NCBI GenBank assembly: GCA_002389995.1
Contig: DGRR01000044.1
Coordinates: 1-17,457, forward strand
Length of the DNA stretch: 17,457 nt
Direction of reading: 5' to 3'
DNA from: Ruminococcus sp. UBA4383
Lineage (GTDB): Bacteria; Bacillota; Clostridia; Oscillospirales; Ruminococcaceae
Part shown: in pieces, positions 6,857-13,003 of the stretch
Layout of the letters: the number at the start of each line of letters is the position of its first letter
How positions within the stretch are numbered: the first letter of the stretch is position 1
The notes under the pieces: model-generated
Databases searched by the model: none
Seen by the model: the letters and a program-made list of their open reading frames with translations, nothing else
What the model was told of the DNA's origin: nothing
Translations under genes and position numbers: made by a program

Positions 6857-6861
6857 ATATA

Positions 6862-7557
6862 ATGAAACACGGCAAGAAGTATGTTGACAGTGCCAAAACT
6901 GTTGATTATGCAAAGCTTTATGAGTCCGCAGAGGCTCTTGACCTTGTGTGCAAAAACGCAAAGGCTAAATTTGATGAAACCGTTGAAGCTCATATCCGTC
7001 TGGGCGTTGATTCAAGACACGCTGACCAGCAGGTAAGAGGTGCTGTTATTCTCCCCAACGGTACAGGTAAGAATGTAAGAGTTCTCGTATTCTGCAAGGA
7101 AGATAAATATGAGGCAGCTAAATCCGCAGGCGCAGATTTCGTAGGCGGTATGGATATGGTTGAGAAAATCCAGAAAGAAAACTGGATGGATTTCGATGTA
7201 GTTGTTGCATCACCCGACATGATGGGTCTCGTAGGTCGTCTCGGTAAGATTCTCGGACCGAGAGGTCTTATGCCTAACCCCAAAGCAGGTACTGTAACTC
7301 CCGATGTTGCAAAGGCTGTTACAGAAGCTAAGGCCGGTAAGATTGAATACCGTCTCGACAAGACAAATATCATTCACTGTCCTATCGGAAAAGCTTCATT
7401 CGGCTCTGCAAAACTCGAAGAAAACTTCAATACTCTTATGGAAGCAATAGTTAAGGCTAAACCTGCTGCTGCAAAAGGTACTTACCTTAAATCATGCACA
7501 GTTACTTCAACTATGGGTCCCGGAGTTCCCGTTGCTACAAACAAATACGGTGTATAA
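6862..7557 (+). CDS. rplA: 50S ribosomal protein L1
   Basis: Full-length L1 (231 aa), part of the mobile L1 stalk at the ribosomal E site and in many bacteria a translational repressor of its own operon through a leader that mimics its rRNA site. Recognisable stretches are KHGKKYVDSAKTVD, VRGAVILPNGTGKNVRVLVF, the highly conserved GRLGKILGPRGLMPNPK and GTVTPDVAKAV, and the C-terminal STMGPGVPVATN. The ATG follows GGAGGAAATATA. It is the last gene of the transcript: a strong terminator follows and rplJ-rplL are not here. Confidence 0.97.
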   Translation: MKHGKKYVDSAKTVDYAKLYESAEALDLVCKNAKAKFDETVEAHIRLGVDSRHADQQVRGAVILPNGTGKNVRVLVFCKEDKYEAAKSAGADFVGGMDMVEKIQKENWMDFDVVVASPDMMGLVGRLGKILGPRGLMPNPKAGTVTPDVAKAVTEAKAGKIEYRLDKTNIIHCPIGKASFGSAKLEENFNTLMEAIVKAKPAAAKGTYLKSCTVTSTMGPGVPVATNKYGV

Positions 7558-7567
7558 TTAAAAAAAT

Positions 7568-7597
7568 GCTGCACTTCGGTGCAGCTTTTTTATTTTT
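7568..7597. terminator. Bidirectional intrinsic terminator after rplA
   Basis: GCTGCAC (7568-7574) and GTGCAGC (7579-7585) pair around the very stable TTCG tetraloop and are followed by a T-run on the plus strand. A 7-A run at 7560-7566 gives a T-run on the minus strand, so it can also end the convergent two-component operon, whose last stop codon overlaps the plus-strand T-run. Confidence 0.93.
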
Positions 7598-7961
7598 CTT
7601 TGATTTTTTTGCTAAGTGCAAGTATTTCGTCACGGTATCTTTCACGGTTTCGGAGAGTTACTGCCCTGCTTACAGGCGTTGCCGCAGCCGCAAGCGCAAA
7701 TCCGACTGTTCCTGCAATAATTCCGACTGCAAAATAATCAAAACTTATAATCAGCATTATCCCTGCTATGAGTATAATTATACCTGCAAGCCCTGTTGCG
7801 ATTCCTGCCACTGTACCGGGAAATTCCGCACGGTGGTCAAGTTTTCTCAGCCTTTCAAGGTCACTGTCGGATTTCTGAGACTGCATATATTTTGCGGCTA
7901 TTTTGTCAACCTCTGAATCTCTCGCAGGTGAATAAGTATATGTAAATTTATCCTCATTCAT
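7590..7961 (-). CDS. Small two-helix membrane protein linked to a two-component system
   Basis: A 123-aa protein of unknown function. Residues 1-48 are hydrophilic (KFTYTYSPARDSEVDKIAAKY, then ERLRKLDHRAE), two hydrophobic segments follow at about 50-73 and 77-98, and a basic amphipathic tail (RNRERYRDEILALSKKIKEK) ends it. The FTYTYS opening and the LRKLD motif before paired membrane helices are typical of small clostridial proteins that I recall being sometimes labelled dihydropteridine reductase; nothing here shows such an enzyme. The ATG overlaps the histidine kinase stop by 4 nt, so it is translated with the sensor. A role as an accessory or target of the sensor is only inference. Confidence 0.75.
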   Translation of the reverse strand: MNEDKFTYTYSPARDSEVDKIAAKYMQSQKSDSDLERLRKLDHRAEFPGTVAGIATGLAGIIILIAGIMLIISFDYFAVGIIAGTVGFALAAAATPVSRAVTLRNRERYRDEILALSKKIKEK

Positions 7962-9025
7962 GATATCACCCCATTTTCCGAACTGTTTAATATAACGGTG
8001 AATGTACTGCCTTTTCCCAAGGTGGAATCGACTGTTATTTCTCCTCCTGTGACAGTAATAATTCTCTTGACAAGCGCAAGACTGAGACCGTTTCCCTTTC
8101 CTGCATGGGAAGTATCTCCCTGATAGAATTTATCAAATATATGCTGTCCTGTTTTGCTGTCTATTCCGCAGCCCGTATCTGAAACGCTGACGGAAATTTT
8201 CCCGCTGATATTTTTAACGGATATGCTGACAGTTCCGCCTTCATCGGTGAATTTTACGGCATTTGAAAAGAGATTGCTCCATACAAGGCTTAAAAGTTCA
8301 GAATCAGCATTGATAACAATATCGTCCTGAATATCAGTTTCTATCATAATATTTTTGCGTTCCCATTCATTTTCAAATGCAAGCATACATTCACAAATCT
8401 GCTCGCTGAGGTTAAAGGGCTTTGAATCGGGATAAATCTGCTGATTTTCGAGTTTGTTGAGTCTGAGGATATTTGTTATGAGAGAAGAAAGCCGTTTTGT
8501 TGATTCGCTTATCGCCTCGGCATATTCAATCCTGTCCGCCTCGGAAATTTTCGGAGAGCGCAGAAGTGTGGCATAATTCTGAATAACTGCAAGGGGTGTT
8601 TTCATTTCATGGGAAACATTTGAAACAAAATCCGTCCGCAGAGTTTCAACTCCTGAGAGTTCGTCTGCCATTTTGTTTATTCTTTCAATTATTAAGTTAT
8701 ACTGATTGCTCCCCAGAGGGTCAGTAAAAGGTTTTATTCTCTCGCTGAAATCTCCTGATGTAATTTTGTTCAGCCCGTCCGAAATACGCTTTACAGGACG
8801 GTCAACAGTAAATTTTTTCCGCAGTCTGCCGGCAAGCCATACAAGAAAAGCAATAAATATCGCATTTCCGAAAGTAATTACGGCACTTTTTCTGATTGTC
8901 CTTTCATCAATGTCCATACCATTAAAAAATAATATGAATGATGCTGTAAGAATAAAGGATATAAAAAATAATATCCCGAAGAATTGCAGTAATGAAAGCA
9001 GTTTACTGCGCCAGTCCCCTTTCAT
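7958..9025 (-). CDS. Sensor histidine kinase, HAMP type
   Basis: Membrane histidine kinase of 355 aa, partner of the adjacent response regulator. Two membrane helices (about 12-34 and 47-66) flank a loop of only about 12 residues, so there is no sizeable external sensor domain. A HAMP domain follows (about 67-120), then the HisKA dimerisation helix with phospho-acceptor His139 in NVSHEMKTPLAVI. The ATPase domain has an N box with Asn251 (NLFSNAVKF), a G1 box DTGCGI at 283-288 and a G2 box GKGNGLSL at 309-316. It overlaps the response regulator and the next gene by 4 nt each. The tiny loop suggests sensing within the membrane or through a partner protein, possibly the downstream small membrane protein. 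Confidence 0.93.
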   Translation of the reverse strand: MKGDWRSKLLSLLQFFGILFFISFILTASFILFFNGMDIDERTIRKSAVITFGNAIFIAFLVWLAGRLRKKFTVDRPVKRISDGLNKITSGDFSERIKPFTDPLGSNQYNLIIERINKMADELSGVETLRTDFVSNVSHEMKTPLAVIQNYATLLRSPKISEADRIEYAEAISESTKRLSSLITNILRLNKLENQQIYPDSKPFNLSEQICECMLAFENEWERKNIMIETDIQDDIVINADSELLSLVWSNLFSNAVKFTDEGGTVSISVKNISGKISVSVSDTGCGIDSKTGQHIFDKFYQGDTSHAGKGNGLSLALVKRIITVTGGEITVDSTLGKGSTFTVILNSSENGVIS

Positions 9026-9693
9026 TTCAGCACCGCCTTATAACCAAGCCCGTGAACTGTGACGATTTCAAAATCCTCGCAGTTTTCAAATTTTTCACGC
9101 AGTTTACGCATATAAACATCAACCGAACGCAGTCCCGAACTCGATTCAATATCCCAGAATTCATTCATAAGCTGAGAACGTGTAAAGGTTTTCTTGGGAT
9201 TTGAAAGCAGTTTGTAGAGGAGATTAAATTCACGCACCGTCAGCGGTATTTCCCTGCCGTCAAGAATACAGCTCTGTTCCTCCTCATTCATAGTCAGACT
9301 GCCTACTGTAAGTTTTTTTCCTGCGCTTATATTTGCCCTTCGCATTATTGCACCGATTTTGAGGACAAGTTCGTCCAAATCCACGGGTTTTACGAGATAA
9401 TCGTCTATGCCGAGTCTGTAACCACGCTGTTTTGAAAGAATATCATCTTTTGCGGTCATAAACAATACAGGTATTTCCTTATCGAGACTGCGGACTGTTT
9501 CAGCAAATTCAAAGCCGTCTATTTTCGGCATCATGATATCAGATATGATTATATCAAAATTACTGCCGTACATAACATCATAGGCATCTACTGCACTCAT
9601 ACAGCCGACTGCGGAAAATCCGTTCAGTTCAAGATATTTGCATACAGTGGAATTTAATTGTCTGTCGTCCTCAACAACAAGTATCTTTACCAT
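9022..9693 (-). CDS. OmpR/PhoB-family response regulator
   Basis: DNA-binding response regulator of 223 aa. The receiver domain (1-120) shows the acidic pair Glu8/Asp9 region in VVEDD, phospho-acceptor Asp52 in IISDIMMPKIDG, Thr80 in FMTAKDD and Lys102 in YLVKPVD. The winged-helix output domain (about 127-222) contains LTVREFNLLYKLL, the recognition-helix region SGLRSVDVYMRKLREK and the terminal wing VTVHGLGYKAV. The chosen start ATGGTAAAG at 9693 has AAGGAGG 7 nt upstream; a closer in-frame ATG at 9699 would be too near that site, and the open frame back to 9747 runs into the promoter. First gene of a three-gene operon with the kinase. Confidence 0.94.
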   Translation of the reverse strand: MVKILVVEDDRQLNSTVCKYLELNGFSAVGCMSAVDAYDVMYGSNFDIIISDIMMPKIDGFEFAETVRSLDKEIPVLFMTAKDDILSKQRGYRLGIDDYLVKPVDLDELVLKIGAIMRRANISAGKKLTVGSLTMNEEEQSCILDGREIPLTVREFNLLYKLLSNPKKTFTRSQLMNEFWDIESSSGLRSVDVYMRKLREKFENCEDFEIVTVHGLGYKAVLK

Positions 9694-9718
9694 AAGCATA
9701 CCTCCTTTTTCTTCTGTA

Positions 9719-9747
9719 ATTATACCATATGGGATTTCAAAAATCAA
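9719..9747 (-). promoter_or_regulatory. Promoter of the two-component operon
   Basis: On the minus strand TTGATT (9747-9742) and TATAAT (9724-9719) are separated by 17 bp, about 25 bp before the start codon. The implied start site near 9712 leaves a short leader holding only the ribosome site. Confidence 0.65.
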
Positions 9748-9811
9748 TCGCTGAGGTCATATTTTAACAAAACTCAAACATTTCAAAAACAAATCCACAA
9801 CAATTTCAGAA

Positions 9812-9817
9812 TATAAT
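9812..9817 (+). promoter_or_regulatory. Possible -10 element of the dehydrogenase pair
   Basis: A perfect TATAAT lies 38 bp before the ATG at 9856. No good -35 hexamer sits 16-18 bp upstream (the 17-bp position reads ACAAAT), so the promoter may be weak or activator-dependent. The 108 bp between the two divergent start regions hold both promoters and nothing else recognisable. Confidence 0.4.
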
Positions 9818-9855
9818 ACAGACAATGAAACAAAAACATTACGGAGGTAATAATT

Positions 9856-10863
9856 ATGGAAAGAATATATCTTGTAACAGGCGCAGCAGGTTTTCTTGGC
9901 GGAACAGTTTGCAGACAGCTTATTGAACGTGGTGACAGGGTGAGGGCTTTCGTCCTCCCGAATGACCCTGCAATTAAATTTATCCCGAAAGAAGCCGAAA
10001 TTGTTGAGGGAAACCTCTGCGATACACAATCGCTTGAAAAATTTTTCACAGTCCCTCAGAATACTGTAACAACTGTTCTCCATATCGCAAGCATTGTAAC
10101 TGTTGACCCTGATTTCAGTCAGAAAGTAATGGACGTAAATCTTGGCGGTACTGAAAATATAATTGACAAATGCCTTGAACACAAAGAATGTGAAAAACTT
10201 GTCTATTGCAGCAGTACAGGTGCTATTCCTGAACGCAGAAAGGGTACGGCTATCCGTGAGGTAAATTATTTTGACGACAGCAAGGTTATGGGCTGTTACA
10301 GTCAGTCAAAGGCAGCCGCTACTCAGGCAGTTCTTGACGCTGTCAAAAAGAGAGGGCTTAATGCCTGCATAGTTCACCCCAGCGGTATTCTCGGTCCTGA
10401 GGATTATGCAACAGGCGAAACAACAAGCACTCTCATAAAAATAATAAAAGGCGATATGCCTGTGGGGATTAACGGTTCATTCAATCTGTGTGATGTCCGT
10501 GACCTTGCAAGAGGTACTGTTCTCGCAGCCGACAAGGGCAGAAAAGGCGAATGTTATATACTTGCAAATGATGAAGTATCTTTCAGGGATTTTTCAAAGC
10601 TTGTCTGCGAAGAAAGCGGCTGCAAACCAGTCAAAACATTTTTACCGCTTAAAATTGCGGATATTCTCGGAAAAGTCATTGAAAAAAAGGCAAAGCGTCA
10701 GGGTAAAAAACCCCTCATGACCAGCTTTTCAGTTTATAACCTTGCAAGAAACAATACATTCGATTCAAGCAAGGCAAGGCGTGAACTCGGCTATACAACA
10801 CGCTCCTACCGTGAAACAATACACGATGAAATTGCATGGCTTAAAGCTGAGGGAAAAATTTAA
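9856..10863 (+). CDS. NAD-dependent epimerase/dehydratase, extended SDR
   Basis: Soluble oxidoreductase of 335 aa with an N-terminal Rossmann fold. The nucleotide-binding motif is TGAAGFLG at 8-15, and an Arg/Arg stretch after strand 2 (GDRVRAFVL) fits either NAD or NADP. The catalytic residues are Ser119/Ser120-Thr121 (YCSSTGAIP) and Tyr148/Lys152 (YSQSK). HPSGILGPEDY at 174-184 is typical of the dihydroflavonol-4-reductase-like and 3-beta-HSD-like extended SDRs, so a ketone or sugar-linked substrate is possible; the actual substrate cannot be read. GGAGGT precedes the ATG. A second SDR follows after 12 nt, suggesting that the two work in one pathway. Confidence 0.88.
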   Translation: MERIYLVTGAAGFLGGTVCRQLIERGDRVRAFVLPNDPAIKFIPKEAEIVEGNLCDTQSLEKFFTVPQNTVTTVLHIASIVTVDPDFSQKVMDVNLGGTENIIDKCLEHKECEKLVYCSSTGAIPERRKGTAIREVNYFDDSKVMGCYSQSKAAATQAVLDAVKKRGLNACIVHPSGILGPEDYATGETTSTLIKIIKGDMPVGINGSFNLCDVRDLARGTVLAADKGRKGECYILANDEVSFRDFSKLVCEESGCKPVKTFLPLKIADILGKVIEKKAKRQGKKPLMTSFSVYNLARNNTFDSSKARRELGYTTRSYRETIHDEIAWLKAEGKI

Positions 10864-10875
10864 GGGGGAATCAAT

Positions 10876-11703
10876 ATGTCAGATGTCTGTGTTATAACAG
10901 GAGGCGGCAGCGGTATGGGTCTTGCGGCTGCAAAATGTATGCCGAAAGAAAAAATTATCCTAATCGCAGGACGAACCGAAACAAAATTAATAAAAGCCAC
11001 AGAAGAATTATCTGTTCTCGGATACAAGGCGTATTATAAAATCTGTGATACTTCCGACAGAAAAAGCGTCCGTTCACTTGCAAGATATGCCGCATCAATC
11101 GGAAATGTGAAAAACGTAATAAATGCCGCAGGGCTTTCTCCCTCAATGGCAAAGCCCGAACAGCTTATCCGTGTAAATGCTCTGGGGACAGTGTATGTAA
11201 ATCAGGAGTTTTCAGCAGTCATGGGAAAAGGAAGCGTAATTGTTGATATTTCTTCAAATTCAGCCTATGCACTCCCTAAAATAATTATTCCGAAACGCAT
11301 ATATAAACTTGCGGATAAAAACGAAAAGAATTTTCTGAATGGATTGTTGAAACTCAGCAGTCTGCCAAAGGGAGAATATAAAAAATCAGGTCTTGCATAT
11401 GCTCTCTCAAAAAATTTTACAGTATGGTATGCACAGAAATCTGCATTTGTTTTCGGAAAAAAGGGAATAAGAGTGGTTTCACTCAGTCCGGGGCTTATTT
11501 CAACGGATATGGGAAATCTTGAAGCTGATGAGGGGGCAAAGATGCTTTCAGACAGTGCCGAAAAACGAATGGGAACGGCTCAGGAACTCGGTTTTGCCAT
11601 AGCATCGGTTGCAGATGAACGCAACGGTTATCTTGCGGGAGTGGATATTCTCTGTGACGGCGGAAGCACCAACGGCAGGCATTTTTCAGGAATTATGGCA
11701 TAA
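10876..11703 (+). CDS. Classical short-chain dehydrogenase/reductase
   Basis: SDR of 275 aa with TGGGSGMG (8-15) for cofactor binding, Arg33 after strand 2 (AGRTE, favouring NADP), NAAG (83-86), a catalytic serine in DISSNS (about 126-129) and Tyr175/Lys179 (YALSK). The proline-glycine turn SPGLISTDMG at 204-213 and the end GYLAGVDILCDGGSTNG are typical. An insert of about 35 residues between the serine and tyrosine (131-170) resembles a substrate lid, as in hydroxysteroid dehydrogenase-like SDRs. The start follows AAGGGGG and lies 12 nt after the first SDR. The substrate is unknown. Confidence 0.9.
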   Translation: MSDVCVITGGGSGMGLAAAKCMPKEKIILIAGRTETKLIKATEELSVLGYKAYYKICDTSDRKSVRSLARYAASIGNVKNVINAAGLSPSMAKPEQLIRVNALGTVYVNQEFSAVMGKGSVIVDISSNSAYALPKIIIPKRIYKLADKNEKNFLNGLLKLSSLPKGEYKKSGLAYALSKNFTVWYAQKSAFVFGKKGIRVVSLSPGLISTDMGNLEADEGAKMLSDSAEKRMGTAQELGFAIASVADERNGYLAGVDILCDGGSTNGRHFSGIMA

Positions 11704-11706
11704 AAT

Positions 11707-11734
11707 AAAAGACTGCACATATGCAGTCTTTTTT
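11707..11734. terminator. Bidirectional terminator between the SDR pair and the DHH gene
   Basis: GACTGCA (11711-11717) and TGCAGTC (11722-11728) pair around CATA. The stem is extended by AAAA upstream and TTTT downstream, and a T-run follows to 11734. Flanking A and T runs on both sides allow it to end both convergent transcripts. Confidence 0.9.
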
Positions 11735-11740
11735 ATGTTA

Positions 11741-12664
11741 TTATTTTCCGTTGAGTTTGTCTATTATGACAGGGAGTTCCTTATCTACTACTGAATTATC
11801 GAGCTGACAAGTACCTGCATTTGCATGACCGCCTCCGCCGTATGAAAGACAGAGCGCACCTATATTGAAATCAGAATTTCTGTTTATTATAGATTTTCCT
11901 ATCATTACAGCGGTATTCTGTTTTTTGAATCCCCATGCAACGTGTACGGAAATTTCAGTCTGCGGATACATTGCATACACCATAAAGCGGTTTCCTGCGT
12001 ATATTGTTTCTTCGTTTCTGAGGTCTATTACAGCGACTTTTCCTTCAATTCTGGTTATTTTTTCGAGTTGCTGTTTAAATAATTCCTGCTGTTTGAAATA
12101 AAGGTCCACTCTTTCCCTTACATCAGGGAGCTGAAGAACTTCATCAATTGAATGGTCAACGCAGTAATCTATAAGTTTCATCATGAGTGCATAGTTTGAT
12201 ATGCGGAAATCGTGGAATCTTCCAAGACCTGTGCGTGCGTCCATGAGGAAATTCATGAGAACCCAGCCCTGCGGATTCAATATTTCATCTCTGGTAAAGT
12301 CTGCGCTGTCGCCCTTATCGACTGCGAGCATTATTTCCTCGGAAACGTTTTTGAATTTTTCCGCACCGCCGTAATATTCATAGACTACTCTTGCGGCTGA
12401 TTTAGCTTTTCCGTCGATTATGTATTTGTCCTTGAAATCCTCGTGATTATTGCGGATTAGTTCGCTTTCGTGGTGGTCAAAAGCCAGACCGACTCTTTTA
12501 TCGAATGGGAGATTGGTAGTTATGTCATTTTCCGAGAGTTCAACTTTTCCGTCCTGAACATCTTTTGGGTGTACGAATTTTATGTCCTCGATGATATTTA
12601 GTTCTTTGAGGAGCATCGCACACACAAGCCCGTCAAAGTCACTTCTTGTAACAAGTCTTTTCAT
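11741..12664 (-). CDS. DHH/DHHA1 family phosphohydrolase
   Basis: Cytoplasmic phosphoesterase-type protein of 307 aa. Metal-binding motifs of the DHH superfamily are visible: Asp9 and Asp11 in SDFDGL, Asp63-His64-His65 (FDHHES) and a later acidic site around Asp116-Asp119 (AVDKGDSAD). The C-terminal DHHA1 substrate domain has GGGGHANAGTCQ at 276-287. Relatives include exopolyphosphatases, nanoRNases and c-di-AMP phosphodiesterases; this protein lacks the GGDEF and PAS parts of GdpP, and the substrate cannot be fixed from sequence. It has its own TTGACA/TACAAT promoter and is transcribed as a single gene that ends at a shared terminator. Confidence 0.87.
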   Translation of the reverse strand: MKRLVTRSDFDGLVCAMLLKELNIIEDIKFVHPKDVQDGKVELSENDITTNLPFDKRVGLAFDHHESELIRNNHEDFKDKYIIDGKAKSAARVVYEYYGGAEKFKNVSEEIMLAVDKGDSADFTRDEILNPQGWVLMNFLMDARTGLGRFHDFRISNYALMMKLIDYCVDHSIDEVLQLPDVRERVDLYFKQQELFKQQLEKITRIEGKVAVIDLRNEETIYAGNRFMVYAMYPQTEISVHVAWGFKKQNTAVMIGKSIINRNSDFNIGALCLSYGGGGHANAGTCQLDNSVVDKELPVIIDKLNGK

Positions 12665-12714
12665 TATCTGCCTCCGTTATCCCAGCGGCACAAGCCGCAT
12701 ATATTATCTGTATT

Positions 12715-12743
12715 ATTGTACCATACTTTTTTTGAAATGTCAA
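12715..12743 (-). promoter_or_regulatory. Promoter of the DHH phosphohydrolase gene
   Basis: On the minus strand a perfect TTGACA (12743-12738) and TACAAT (12720-12715) are separated by 17 bp, about 50 bp before the start codon. Confidence 0.8.
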
Positions 12744-12846
12744 TAAAAAATTCACAATTTTTACAAATTTTCAGATTGTATATAAATAAAATATATGAAA
12801 ACAGAATAATAATATAATCTGAACAGACAAAATTTTACTTGTTGTA

Positions 12847-12875
12847 TTGCAATCCGACAGGAAATGTTATATAAT
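12847..12875 (+). promoter_or_regulatory. Promoter of the feo operon
   Basis: TTGCAA (12847-12852) and TATAAT (12870-12875) are spaced by 17 bp. The start site near 12882 gives a leader of about 120 nt, long for a gene without an obvious riboswitch. The -35 lies within TATTGCAAT, matching the boxes at the GH5 promoter. Confidence 0.7.
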
Positions 12876-12892
12876 ATAAATGATGTTTGTTT

Positions 12893-12910
12893 TCAATAAC
12901 ATTTTATTGA
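12893..12910 (+). promoter_or_regulatory. Possible operator downstream of the feo start site
   Basis: A perfect inverted repeat, TCAATAA-CATT-TTATTGA, lies about 11-28 nt after the predicted start site, a position where a repressor would block transcription. Ferrous iron uptake is usually controlled by Fur or DtxR-type repressors. This repeat does not match the classic 19-bp Fur box, so the regulator is unknown and the match may be chance in AT-rich DNA. Confidence 0.35.
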
Positions 12911-13003
12911 CAGCAGTAATTAAAATATATTGAATAACAGCAATGTTGCGTGTCATAAAACTATTTTAATAAGCAAACCAAATAAATTAAAAGAGGATAT
13001 TAT

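Larger units (their letters stand above)
12665..13003. other. 339-bp divergent intergenic region
   Basis: This AT-rich region separates the DHH gene (minus) from feoAB (plus). It holds the DHH ribosome site (GGAGG) and a small leader hairpin GCGGC/GCCGC around ACAA at 12685-12698, the DHH promoter (12715-12743), about 100 bp of AT-rich sequence without a clear signal (12744-12846), the feo promoter (12847-12875), an inverted repeat (12893-12910), and the remaining roughly 90 nt of the feo leader with AGAGGA before the ATG. I see no gene or known riboswitch in it. Confidence 0.7.

Noticed and set aside
7494..7916. 140-codon plus-strand frame running from rplA through the terminator
   Set aside because: It overlaps a strong terminator and a supported minus-strand gene, and its Cys/Phe-rich product looks non-coding.
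12744..12846. Search for a riboswitch or a Fur box in the AT-rich part of the divergent region
   Set aside because: No conserved riboswitch core and no good 19-bp Fur-type palindrome was seen; only short AT-rich repeats occur.
12880..12933. 17-codon open frame at the predicted start of the feo transcript
   Set aside because: There is no ribosome site and it would be leaderless. AT-rich sequence gives such frames by chance.
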